Below, one piece after another: positions 31,276 to 40,011 of a DNA stretch of 64,000 nucleotides. The DNA is taken from positions 1 to 64,000 of the forward strand of contig JAEWKC010000007.1 in NCBI GenBank assembly GCA_023386235.1. The letters run 5' to 3'. Every line of letters begins with the position of its first letter. Position 1 is the stretch's first letter. The DNA comes from Bacteroidota bacterium (GTDB lineage Bacteria; Bacteroidota; Bacteroidia; Chitinophagales; Chitinophagaceae). Both the position numbers and the translations under genes were made by a program. Under the pieces are notes generated by a model that did not search any database, was not told the DNA's origin, and saw only the letters and a list, made by a program, of their open reading frames with translations.

Positions 31276-34200
31276 ATGGAATACAATTTTCGCGATATAG
31301 AAAAAAAATGGCAACAGTACTGGGTAGAGACCAATGCCTATAAGATCAATAACGACAGTTCAAAACCCAAGTATTATGTGCTGGATATGTTTCCCTATCC
31401 AAGTGGCGCAGGTTTGCACGTGGGGCATCCGCTGGGGTATATTGCCAGTGATATTTTTGCCCGGTATAAAAGACTAAAAGGCTATAACGTACTCCACCCT
31501 ATGGGTTATGACGCATTCGGATTGCCCGCCGAACAATATGCCATAGAGCACGGCGTACACCCTGCGGTGAGTACTGCTAACAACATACAGACATTTGAAA
31601 AACAACTGAATAATATCGGTTTCTGTTACGACTGGTCAAGAAAAGTGAATACCAGCGATCCGGCCTATTATAAATGGACACAATGGATTTTTCTGCAGTT
31701 ATTTAATAGCTGGTACAACAGGAAAATTGGTAAAGCTGAACCTATAAACACGCTGGAAAATATTTTCAGACAGGAAGGAAATAGCAATCATGAATGTCCC
31801 GGCGATGATACCGTAAAATTTACCGCGAAGGAATGGCTGAACTATTCAGAGAAAGAGAAAGCCGACATCCTGATGCATTATCGTCTTTCCTATTGCGGCT
31901 ATGGCGAAGTAAACTGGTGCGAAGCTTTAGGTACTGTTTTGGCAAATGATGAAGTTGTGAATGGTGTATCGGAAAGAGGCGGTCACCCGGTAGAAAAAAG
32001 AAAGTTGCGCCAATGGTATCTGCGCATTACCGAGTATGCCGACAGATTGCTGAAAGGCCTGGAAACAGTAGATTTTAGCGATGCCATGAAAGAAATGCAA
32101 ACCAACTGGATCGGTAAAAGTTCCGGTGCGGAGATTGATTTCCTCATCCCCGGCCCTTCTCCAGAGGAGAAGGGAGATTTGCCCCAAGACATCTATACCA
32201 TTGAACAAAAACTTAAAGCAAACAATGCAAAGCTTTTTGAATTTGCGAAAACAAACCGAAAAAATGCAACAGAGGCAGAAGACAAATTATGGCAGGAATT
32301 ACGCAATATAAATCATACTTATAAATTCCGCAGGCAACATCCTATAGCAGATTTTATAGCCGATTTCGCCTGCCTAGAAGTAAAACTTATCGTAGAAGTA
32401 GATGGTGCATACCATACCATAGAAGATCAAATTATTACAGATAGCGAAAGAGATAAATACCTGGCTTATTTCGGTTATGAAACCATTCGTTTTACGAATC
32501 AACAGGTATTGGATAATACCGAAGAAGTGATCAAAAAAATTATTGAAAAATGCGACGCGCTAAAAGCTAAGCAAAGCCCGGCTTCAACTACTCACCTCTC
32601 CTTAAGGAGAGGGGACGGGGGTGAGATTCTCAGAGTTTATACTACCCGCCCAGATACCATATTCGGTGTAGACTTTATGGTAATAGCTCCCGAGCACGAG
32701 TTGGTTGAAGACATCACATCATCTTCTCAAAAAGAAGAAGTAGAGAAATACATTGCTTACGTAAAAAGTCGCAGCGATCGTGAACGCATGGCTGAAAAGC
32801 GCATCACCGGCTGCTTTACAGGCGCGTATGCCGTCAATCCTTTTGACAAAACAAAGAAAATACCTATCTATATTTCTGAATATGTTTTGGCGGGTTACGG
32901 TACAGGCGCCATCATGGCAGTGCCTTGTGGCGACGAGCGGGATCATAAATTTGCCAGGCATTTCAATATCCCGATTACGAACATTATAGGTGATTACTAT
33001 GACGGTGAAAATGCCAATCCTACTAAAGATGCAGTTTTGCAAAACAGTGGTTTTCTCAATGGTATGGTAATGCGCGATGCAATTGATGTAGTTATCAATA
33101 AGCTGGAAGAAATGGGTATAGGCAAAAGAAAAACCAATTACCGCATGCGCGATGCGGCTTTCAGCCGGCAGCGTTATTGGGGCGAGCCCTTTCCTATCCT
33201 CTGGCGCGACGGCATCGCCTATCCTTTAGAAGAAAAGGATCTTCCGTTGGAATTGCCCAAAGTAGACAGCTATGAACCCGGACCATCGGGCGAAGGCCCG
33301 CTGGCAAATATGGACGACTGGAAATTGCAATTCAACCAGGTGTGTGGTGGCGGATCAGATCAAATGATTTTAGAAACCAACACCATGCCCGGCTATGCAG
33401 GTTCATCGTGGTATTTTTTAAGATATATGGATCCGCACAACGAGAAAGAGTTCGCTTCAAAACAAGCCACAGATTATTGGAACCAGGTAGATCTGTATAT
33501 TGGTGGTACAGAGCATGCCGTAGGACATTTATTGTACTCCAGGATGTGGACCAAATTCTTGTATGATGTTGGAAAACTCAGCTTTGATGAACCTTACAGA
33601 AGATTGGTGAACCAGGGAATGATACAGGGTTCAAGCCGTTTTGTGTACAGAGTGAGAGGTACAGAACAATTCGTTTCTGAAAACCTGAAAGACAACTACG
33701 AAACAGATAAAATACATGTAGATGTAAATATGGTTGATGGTGTTGAGCTGGATATGGAAGCGTTTAAAAAATGGAAAAACGGCGAATATGCCAACGCGGA
33801 ATTTATTTTGGAAAACGGAAAATATATTTGCGGCGTAGAAGTTGAAAAAATGTCGAAATCAAAATTCAATACCGTAAACCCCGACGATCTGGTGGAACGC
33901 TTTGGTGCCGACACTTTCCGTATGTATGAAATGTTCTTAGGCCCTGTGGAGCAAAGCAAACCCTGGGATACCAAAGGTATTGAAGGTGTACATCGTTTTA
34001 TAAAGAAATTATGGAGACTGTTTTATAAAGAAACAACTTCCGGGGGCGAAGCCATCTGGACAGATGAACCCCCAACCGATAATGACCTGAAAATATTACA
34101 TAAAACCATTCAAAAAATAGAAAGCGATACCGAAAGGTTTTCATTTAATACCGCAGTTTCTGCATTTATGGTTTGCATAAATGAATTGACAGATGCCAAA

Positions 34201-34539
34201 TGCACTAAAAAAGCAATTCTTGAAAATGTACTGATTCTGCTTGCGCCCTATGCGCCGCATGTTGCAGAAGAGCTATGGCATGCTTTGGGCAACCAAACAT
34301 CAGTATTAGATGCCGCCTATCCGGTTTTTGAAGAGAAATACATTAAAGAATCTTCCAAAGAATATCCTGTAAGTATCAATGGTAAAGTGCGCACAAATAT
34401 TCCTATTTCATTAGAAGCTACACAACAGGAAGTACAGGATATAGTTTTAAAAAATGAAATTGTACAAAAATGGATGGATGGAAAGCCGATGAAAAAGCTC
34501 ATTTATGTAAAAGGGAAAATGATTAATGTGGTTGTATAA
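31276..34539 (+). CDS. leuS: leucyl-tRNA synthetase carrying an in-frame DUF559 endonuclease domain
   Basis: A 1087-residue class I synthetase that charges tRNA-Leu. The ATP site is HVGH (48-51) and KMSKS (858-862). The editing (CP1) domain motif TTRPDT is intact at about 455-460. Residues 290-450 are foreign to the family: the chain runs from WIGKSSGAEIDF into a 161-residue insert, then resumes ILRVYTTRPDTIFG. Without the insert it is 926 residues, normal for Bacteroidota LeuS. The insert falls in a variable beta-hairpin turn of the editing domain and keeps the frame open, so the enzyme is probably functional, but effects on proofreading are unknown. All other LeuS regions, including the anticodon-binding domain, look complete. 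Confidence 0.97.
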   Translation: MEYNFRDIEKKWQQYWVETNAYKINNDSSKPKYYVLDMFPYPSGAGLHVGHPLGYIASDIFARYKRLKGYNVLHPMGYDAFGLPAEQYAIEHGVHPAVSTANNIQTFEKQLNNIGFCYDWSRKVNTSDPAYYKWTQWIFLQLFNSWYNRKIGKAEPINTLENIFRQEGNSNHECPGDDTVKFTAKEWLNYSEKEKADILMHYRLSYCGYGEVNWCEALGTVLANDEVVNGVSERGGHPVEKRKLRQWYLRITEYADRLLKGLETVDFSDAMKEMQTNWIGKSSGAEIDFLIPGPSPEEKGDLPQDIYTIEQKLKANNAKLFEFAKTNRKNATEAEDKLWQELRNINHTYKFRRQHPIADFIADFACLEVKLIVEVDGAYHTIEDQIITDSERDKYLAYFGYETIRFTNQQVLDNTEEVIKKIIEKCDALKAKQSPASTTHLSLRRGDGGEILRVYTTRPDTIFGVDFMVIAPEHELVEDITSSSQKEEVEKYIAYVKSRSDRERMAEKRITGCFTGAYAVNPFDKTKKIPIYISEYVLAGYGTGAIMAVPCGDERDHKFARHFNIPITNIIGDYYDGENANPTKDAVLQNSGFLNGMVMRDAIDVVINKLEEMGIGKRKTNYRMRDAAFSRQRYWGEPFPILWRDGIAYPLEEKDLPLELPKVDSYEPGPSGEGPLANMDDWKLQFNQVCGGGSDQMILETNTMPGYAGSSWYFLRYMDPHNEKEFASKQATDYWNQVDLYIGGTEHAVGHLLYSRMWTKFLYDVGKLSFDEPYRRLVNQGMIQGSSRFVYRVRGTEQFVSENLKDNYETDKIHVDVNMVDGVELDMEAFKKWKNGEYANAEFILENGKYICGVEVEKMSKSKFNTVNPDDLVERFGADTFRMYEMFLGPVEQSKPWDTKGIEGVHRFIKKLWRLFYKETTSGGEAIWTDEPPTDNDLKILHKTIQKIESDTERFSFNTAVSAFMVCINELTDAKCTKKAILENVLILLAPYAPHVAEELWHALGNQTSVLDAAYPVFEEKYIKESSKEYPVSINGKVRTNIPISLEATQQEVQDIVLKNEIVQKWMDGKPMKKLIYVKGKMINVVV
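32143..32174 (+). repeat. left terminal repeat/hairpin of the leuS cassette
   Basis: It begins CTCATCCCCGGCCCTTCTCC. It contains a perfect stem, CCCTTCTCC-AGA-GGAGAAGGG (32154-32174). It reads as LIPGPSPEEKG in the leuS frame. Confidence 0.8.
32591..32625 (-). repeat. right terminal repeat/hairpin of the leuS cassette
   Basis: On the reverse strand it begins CTCACCCCCGTCCCCTCTCC, matching the left end at 17 of 20 bases. It contains the 18-bp palindrome CCTCTCCTTAAGGAGAGG (32595-32612), and the outer CTCAC/GTGAG can also pair. It is read as THLSLRRGDGGE in leuS. Confidence 0.8.
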
Positions 34540-34618
34540 TTTTATAGCTTTTAAATTTATTTGGCAGGATATTAGAGGCTATACTACTATTATTTTTTAA
34601 TCTTAAAACTAATTTATC

Positions 34619-34834
34619 ATGTCAATAGTAAAAGTAATCGAAGTAATAGCGTCATCTCCTAACAGCTTTGATGAAGCAGTAAAAAATTGTGTGGCAGAAG
34701 TATCTAAAACCGTTCACAACATTGACTCGGTGTATGTAAAAGATATGAAATGCCATATAAAGGATGGAAAAATCGACTCTTACGGTGTTATATGTAAAGT
34801 GGCTTTCAGAGTAGACGGAGCAAGAGTGGAATAA
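34619..34834 (+). CDS. dodecin family flavin-binding protein
   Basis: A 71-residue dodecin, with MSIVKVIEVIASSPNSFDEA and the following AVKNCVAEVSKTVHNIDSVY matching the family. Dodecins form hollow dodecamers that store flavin (FMN or riboflavin). The gene sits 79 nt after leuS and may have its own promoter. Confidence 0.92.
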   Translation: MSIVKVIEVIASSPNSFDEAVKNCVAEVSKTVHNIDSVYVKDMKCHIKDGKIDSYGVICKVAFRVDGARVE

Positions 34835-34941
34835 TGTACATATTTTTCTAACTTATTATTTTCAAGATGGAACAAATTGTTTCATCTTTTTTATTTTACT
34901 ATAATAAATTCGTAAATTGCTAGATATAAATTATATGAACA

Positions 34942-36237
34942 ATGAAACATTTACCAATAGACAACAAACTTTTCATAGAGAATAGAAAACGTTTTACGAA
35001 AGAACTTAAAAGAAGCAGCATAGCCATTTTTAATAGTAATGATGAAGTGCCCAACAATGGCGATCAGATTTACAAATTCGTCCAAAACAGTGATCTGTAT
35101 TGGCTTACAGGAATTGAGCAGGAAGATAGCATGCTGATAATCAATCCTGATAATCCCGAAAAAAAATATAGAGAAGTTTTAATATTGGTACGTCCCAACG
35201 AAATGAAAGAAAAATGGGACGGCAAAAGATTACGCATTGAAGAGGCTCAAAAAATTTCGGGAATAGAAACAATTGTGTGGTTAGACAGTCTGGATCCTTT
35301 ATTACAAAAATGGGTGCACGGCGTAGAAAATATTTATTTAAACAGCAATGAAAATGACAGAAGAGGTGTACAATTAGCTACCAGAGATTATCGCTATATT
35401 CAGGAAATGAAAACAAGATTTCCTTTGCACAATTTCCTGCGCGCCGCACCTATCCTTAAAGCACTGCGTTCTGTAAAAACCAAGTACGAAATTGAAGTTA
35501 CACAGATAGCTGTTGACATTACCGAAAAAGCATTCAAAAGAATACTCCAGTTTATAAAGCCAGGAGTGTATGAATATGAAATTGAAGCGGAAGTTATGCA
35601 CGAATTTTTGCGCAACCGCGCCAGTGGAGAAGCCTATGGCGGCATCTTTGCCAGTGGAGACAGGGCAAGAACCTTGCACTATGTATCTAACAATGAATTG
35701 TGCAAAAGCGGAGAAGTGATTCTAATGGATTTTGGCGCTAAGTACGGCGGTTATAGTGCAGACCTTTCCCGCTCGGTGCCTGTAAGCGGCATCTTTACAA
35801 AACGTCAAAAAGAAGTATACAATGCCTGCCTTAACATTCACAAATTCTGCGCTGCTTATTTAAAGCCAGGAGTTACTTTAGGAGAATATCACGAAAAAGT
35901 GGGCGACGAAGCTACCAAACAGTTTATAAAACTGGGACTGCTCACTAAGAATGATGTAAAGAATGAAGATAAAGATAATCGTGCTTACAGGAAATATTTA
36001 TATCATGGTATCTCGCACCATTTAGGTGTAGATGTACATGATCTGGGACCTTCTTTTACCGAAAAAATACCGGAAGGAAGTTTACTTACCATTGAGCCGG
36101 GTATTTACATTGAAGATGAACAACTGGGCATTCGCATTGAAAATAATTACTGGATCAAAAGATCCGGCAATGTAGATTTAATGAAGACATTCCCCATTAC
36201 AGCAGAAGAAATTGAAGCAGCCATGAAGCAGAAGTAA
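34942..36237 (+). CDS. Xaa-Pro aminopeptidase (M24B, aminopeptidase P)
   Basis: A 431-residue metallopeptidase with an N-terminal creatinase-like domain (about 5-160; FIENRKRFTKELKRSSIAIF) and a pita-bread catalytic domain (about 175-425). Metal ligands are the two Asp in MDFGAKYGGYSADLSRSVPV, His in HGISHHLGVDVHD, Glu in LTIEPGIYIE and Glu in IRIENNYWI. It removes N-terminal residues that precede proline. There is no signal peptide, so it is cytoplasmic. It is convergent with the ABC exporter gene (5 nt gap). Confidence 0.93.
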   Translation: MKHLPIDNKLFIENRKRFTKELKRSSIAIFNSNDEVPNNGDQIYKFVQNSDLYWLTGIEQEDSMLIINPDNPEKKYREVLILVRPNEMKEKWDGKRLRIEEAQKISGIETIVWLDSLDPLLQKWVHGVENIYLNSNENDRRGVQLATRDYRYIQEMKTRFPLHNFLRAAPILKALRSVKTKYEIEVTQIAVDITEKAFKRILQFIKPGVYEYEIEAEVMHEFLRNRASGEAYGGIFASGDRARTLHYVSNNELCKSGEVILMDFGAKYGGYSADLSRSVPVSGIFTKRQKEVYNACLNIHKFCAAYLKPGVTLGEYHEKVGDEATKQFIKLGLLTKNDVKNEDKDNRAYRKYLYHGISHHLGVDVHDLGPSFTEKIPEGSLLTIEPGIYIEDEQLGIRIENNYWIKRSGNVDLMKTFPITAEEIEAAMKQK

Positions 36238-36242
36238 AAATA

Positions 36243-38054
36243 TTATTTCACTTCCTGCATTTCTACCAGTCGGCGGTAGTTGCCGTTTTCTATTTGCATA
36301 AGTTGTTCGTGTGTGCCACGTTCTACAATGCTGCCTTTGCTTAGTACAATAATTTCATCGGCATTGCGTATGGTGCTCAGTCTGTGCGCTATCACTATTG
36401 ATGTTCTGTTTTGCGTCATATTATTAATGGCGTCCTGCACCAGTCTTTCGCTTTCAGTATCCAGCGAAGAAGTAGCTTCATCCAATATAAGTATGGGCGG
36501 GTTGTTAAGCACAGCACGCGCGATAGTTAAGCGTTGTTTTTCTCCGCCGCTGAGTTTGCTGCCCCTGTCGCCGATATTGGTATCGTAGCCTTCTTCTTTC
36601 TGCATGATAAAATTATGCGCATTGGCTATTTTAGCGGCATGGATGATGCTTTCTCTGGTAGCATCAGGATTACCTAAAGCGATGTTGTTGGCTATGGTAT
36701 CATTAAATAGAATAGGCTCTTGCGTTACAATGCTCATCTGTTTTCTTACCGATTTCAATTCATAATCCTTAATATTTTCTCCATCCAATAATACTTCGCC
36801 GGCTGTAACGTCGTGAAAGCGGGGAATTAAATCTGCCAGTGTAGACTTTCCCGCGCCGGAAGATCCAACCAGGGCTACCGTTTTGCCCTTTTGTATTTCA
36901 AGGTGAATGTTTTCCAGAATTTTAAATTCGTCATAAGAAAATTGAACATTCTTAAATTCTATTTTTTCTTTAAAATCTTCCATCACTATACCGTTTACGT
37001 TGTCATCTACGGTACTTGTGGCGTTTAAAACATCTTCAATTCTGGTAATGGCAGCAGAACCCTTATTCAAATTGCTGAATGTGGTGCTTAAAGATTTTAT
37101 AGGATTAATAATATTGTAAAAAACTGCCAGATAAGTAAAGAATGTAGAAGCTTCCAGGTCAATACTCCTGTTTAAAATAAGCCTTCCGCCAAAATACAAA
37201 ATCAATACAAAAACCATCACCCCTAAAAATTCAGACATGGGTGATGCCATATCTCTTCTTCTGGAAATTTTATTTTTTACAAACAGCAATTCATTGTTTA
37301 CTTTATTGAATTTAGTGTTTAAAATACTTTCTACGTTAAAAGCTTTTATTACACGCAAACCATTCAGTGTTTCGTCCAGTATAGATAAAGATTCCGCCTG
37401 TTTTAAAGCCGCCTCGTTGGATTGCTTCTTTAGAGCTCTTGAAATACGGCCCAATATAAACCCTACTATGGGCAAGCATATCAAAATACCAATGGTAAGC
37501 TGTGGACTTAAATAAATTAAAAAAGCAAGTGTAAGCAATATAGTGAGCGGGTCTCTCACCCATCCTTCCAAAACCCCTACCACAGAGCCTTCCACTTCAT
37601 TTACATCATTGGTAACGCGGCTAATAAGATCACCTTTTCGTTTTTCTGTAAAATAGCTGATGGGTAATTGTAAAATTTTGTTGTATAATTCCGAGCGAAA
37701 CTTGGTGACTACGGTATTCTTTAAAGGATTTAAAATATATACAGATAAATAAAGAAAAAGATTTTTTAAAAAAATAGCAATGATCAATGTAATGCAAATA
37801 ATCAATAACAAATCTACGTTGGAACGCACCGCCACAAAATCTACTATACGCAATCGCCAGTTTTCTATCAGGCTATATTTGGAAGGCTCAGAAAAGAGAT
37901 CTGTATTTTCTAAAAAAATAAGATCGAAGAATGGTTTCAACATTCCAAAACTTGCCAAGGCAAAGATGATAGAAAGTACTGTACAAATAAAATACAGCAC
38001 AATTTTTCCTTTATAATCTTTTAAATAATGAAATACTCTTGAATATTTATTCAT
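36243..38054 (-). CDS. ABC exporter, MsbA-like (permease-ATPase fusion)
   Basis: A 603-residue half-transporter with six N-terminal transmembrane helices (about 15-335) and a C-terminal nucleotide-binding domain (about 370-600). Walker A is GSSGAGKST, the signature is LSGGEKQR, Walker B is ILILDEATSSLD and the switch His is in IVIAHRLSTIR. The membrane region has the PISYFTEKRKGDLISRVTND motif typical of MsbA/lipid exporters. The substrate (lipid A core or another lipid) is inferred only by family. The promoter TATCTTTG lies 25 nt upstream. Confidence 0.92.
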   Translation of the reverse strand: MNKYSRVFHYLKDYKGKIVLYFICTVLSIIFALASFGMLKPFFDLIFLENTDLFSEPSKYSLIENWRLRIVDFVAVRSNVDLLLIICITLIIAIFLKNLFLYLSVYILNPLKNTVVTKFRSELYNKILQLPISYFTEKRKGDLISRVTNDVNEVEGSVVGVLEGWVRDPLTILLTLAFLIYLSPQLTIGILICLPIVGFILGRISRALKKQSNEAALKQAESLSILDETLNGLRVIKAFNVESILNTKFNKVNNELLFVKNKISRRRDMASPMSEFLGVMVFVLILYFGGRLILNRSIDLEASTFFTYLAVFYNIINPIKSLSTTFSNLNKGSAAITRIEDVLNATSTVDDNVNGIVMEDFKEKIEFKNVQFSYDEFKILENIHLEIQKGKTVALVGSSGAGKSTLADLIPRFHDVTAGEVLLDGENIKDYELKSVRKQMSIVTQEPILFNDTIANNIALGNPDATRESIIHAAKIANAHNFIMQKEEGYDTNIGDRGSKLSGGEKQRLTIARAVLNNPPILILDEATSSLDTESERLVQDAINNMTQNRTSIVIAHRLSTIRNADEIIVLSKGSIVERGTHEQLMQIENGNYRRLVEMQEVK

Positions 38055-38392
38055 CTACGTTAATTGACTTCTGAACGGGCAAAGATAAATGATAAATTGT
38101 GAGTAGAGAATTATGTTTTGTAACTATTACCCCCGGAAAAGATAAAAATATTATGAAAAAACAACTTGAAAATATATTTCGTATTCCATAACCTTAGATA
38201 ACTTTCAGACTGAAAAAAATTTAAAAAATAGCTGCGAGTTTATAACTATTGCTTTCTGCAAACTGTATTTGTATATAAATTTACAACTTTCAAACTTTGT
38301 CAGGGATTTTTATTTATGCGCTGCTATCTATCGTTAATATTGAGGCTTTTTCGTTATAAATCGTTACTTTTACAGTCATTAATTTTATACAA
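38055..38392. other. 338-bp intergenic region between ABC exporter and rbfA
   Basis: A divergent AT-rich spacer. It holds the exporter -7 element (38080-38087) and, facing rbfA, a TACTTTTA element at 38365-38372. The middle has no ORF above about 12 codons and no hairpin or RNA motif that I recognise. Confidence 0.6.
38080..38087 (-). promoter_or_regulatory. -7 element for ABC exporter
   Basis: The reverse strand reads TATCTTTG (TAnnTTTG), 25 nt before the ATG at 38054. Confidence 0.5.
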
Positions 38393-38767
38393 ATGGAAGA
38401 AGGTAAAAGACAAAAACAGGTGGCCGGTTTAATGCAGCAGGAGCTCAATGAAGTATTTCGTTACTTGGGTTTAAATATGCTGCACGGCGGAATGGTTTCC
38501 ATTGCTAATGTAAAAGTTACGCCTGACTTATTGGAATGCAGAGTTTATATAAGCTTTTTTAAGATTGAAGATAAAGAGAAAGCATTAAAGACAATTCAGC
38601 AAAAAGAATGGGAAATAAAAAAAGAACTTTCAGCAAGAATTAAAAATCAGGTGCGCAGAATACCCCTGCTGAAATTTTATGAAGACGATACGCTTGAATA
38701 TGTGTACAAGATGGAGGAACTGTTGGATAAAATAAAAAAAGAAGACGACAATAATCCTGCTGAATAA
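38393..38767 (+). CDS. rbfA: 30S ribosome-binding factor A
   Basis: A 124-residue KH-fold assembly factor. It starts MEEGKRQKQVAGLMQQELNE and contains VKVTPDLLECRVYISFF and ARIKNQVRRIPLLKFYEDDT, all typical of RbfA. It helps mature the 16S rRNA 5' end and is needed in the cold. The next gene starts 23 nt downstream. Confidence 0.95.
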   Translation: MEEGKRQKQVAGLMQQELNEVFRYLGLNMLHGGMVSIANVKVTPDLLECRVYISFFKIEDKEKALKTIQQKEWEIKKELSARIKNQVRRIPLLKFYEDDTLEYVYKMEELLDKIKKEDDNNPAE

Positions 38768-38790
38768 TAACCTCTTCATCTTCCGAAGCT

Positions 38791-40011
38791 ATGAATTTTC
38801 TCTTCGCCTGGCGATATTTTAAATCCAAAAAATCTACCAATGTAATCAATATCATTGCGTGGATTAGTGTGGTGGCTATTGTAGTAGGTACAGCGTCACT
38901 CATTGTAGTACTAAGTGTTTTCAACGGATTTGAAGGCCTGATAAAATCTATGTATAGTGATTTTTATACAGACCTGAAAATAATGCCTTCTACAGGAAAG
39001 TTCATGAATATTTCACCTAAACAATTGGATGCCATTCAGAAAAACGGATTTATTAATAATTATAGCACCATTATAGAAGAAAAGGCAGTGCTGGTAAATG
39101 GCGAAGCACAACCGATTGTTTTTTTGAAAGGTGTTGACAGCAATTACCATACAATTACGGGGATCAATAAGCATTTGGCTTTCGACAGTAAATTTCAATT
39201 GGGCACCGTAGATTCACCGGCAATTGTTATAGGCGGCGGCGTAGAAAATGCCCTTCAGTCATTTAGTAATATGCCCGATCCGCTCACGATATATTTACCC
39301 AATAGAAACGCGGCAAGTTTCACCAATTTGCAATCGGCAATGAATTCCTATAACATTGTGCAAACCGGCAGCTTTAGAATACAGGAAGAATTTGACAGCA
39401 AATACGGTTTTACCAATATCGAATTTGTGAGATATATGCTCGATTTACCTGATAATCAATATTCTGCCATTGAAATAAAACTAAAACCCAATGCCGACCC
39501 AGGCAAAGCTAAGGCGTCGTTGCAACAAACATTAGGCAACTCGTATACCATTCAAACACGCTATGAACAAAACCAGAGTTTGTTTAATATCATGCAAATG
39601 GAAAAATGGATCATATATATCATTCTATCTCTTATACTTGTAATAGCGGCTTTTAATATGATTGGGGCACTCACAATGCTTGTTTTAGAGAAAAGAAAAG
39701 ATATTGCCGTGTTAAAAGCATTGGGCGGCACCAATAAGCTGATACAAAATATTTTTCTTTCTGAAGGATTTTTGCTCGCTATCATTGGTGGCGGGTTAGG
39801 TATGTTATTGGCGCTTATAATCTGTACAATTCAAATTGTATTTAAACCCATCAAACTTAGTGGGGGCTCTTTTTTAGTTGATTATTACCCGGTTGAATTG
39901 AATATCTCAGATTTTCTCTTGGTAGGATTAACTGTGTTTGTTGTTGCCATAGTCGCTTCTTGGGTGCCTGCCAAAAAAGCGGCCACTCAGTTTTTCTCAC
40001 TTAAAAGCTGA
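38791..40011 (+). CDS. FtsX-like ABC permease, LolC/LolE type
   Basis: A 406-residue membrane protein beginning MNFLFAWRYFKSKKSTNVIN, with IIAWISVVAIVVGTASLIVV following. A large periplasmic MacB/PCD-like domain (about 45-265) is followed by three C-terminal helices with MLVLEKRKDIAVLKALGGTN, the coupling motif of LolC/E. The family extracts lipoproteins from the inner membrane. The partner ATPase is not in the window. Its 3' end overlaps the convergent cinA gene by 25 nt. Confidence 0.9.
   Translation: MNFLFAWRYFKSKKSTNVINIIAWISVVAIVVGTASLIVVLSVFNGFEGLIKSMYSDFYTDLKIMPSTGKFMNISPKQLDAIQKNGFINNYSTIIEEKAVLVNGEAQPIVFLKGVDSNYHTITGINKHLAFDSKFQLGTVDSPAIVIGGGVENALQSFSNMPDPLTIYLPNRNAASFTNLQSAMNSYNIVQTGSFRIQEEFDSKYGFTNIEFVRYMLDLPDNQYSAIEIKLKPNADPGKAKASLQQTLGNSYTIQTRYEQNQSLFNIMQMEKWIIYIILSLILVIAAFNMIGALTMLVLEKRKDIAVLKALGGTNKLIQNIFLSEGFLLAIIGGGLGMLLALIICTIQIVFKPIKLSGGSFLVDYYPVELNISDFLLVGLTVFVVAIVASWVPAKKAATQFFSLKS

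Larger units (their letters stand above)
32143..32625 (+). mobile_element. DUF559 endonuclease cassette inserted in frame in leuS
   Basis: This 483-bp segment is exactly 161 codons (leuS residues 290-450). It encodes a Vsr/MutH-like DUF559 domain, about residues 318-428. Family motifs are EAEDKLWQELRN (Glu335), KFRRQHPIADFIADFACLE (Asp363), KLIVEVDGAYH (Glu374, Asp376, His380) and ERDKYLAYFGYETIRFTNQQV. All expected PD-(D/E)XK acidic residues are present. The ends are imperfect terminal inverted repeats, 17 of 20 matching over the outer 20 bp, each able to fold into a hairpin. No clean target duplication is visible (ATTTC on the left, ATTCT on the right). The boundaries are inferred from the repeats and from the LeuS family. 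Confidence 0.8.

Noticed and set aside
32138..32630. Intein or group I/II intron in leuS
   Set aside because: There are no splice-junction Cys/Ser or HN residues and no intron structure, and the frame is continuous through the insert.
32138..32630. Clear target-site duplication at the leuS insert
   Set aside because: The flanks ATTTC and ATTCT are similar but not identical. The evidence is too weak to call a duplication.
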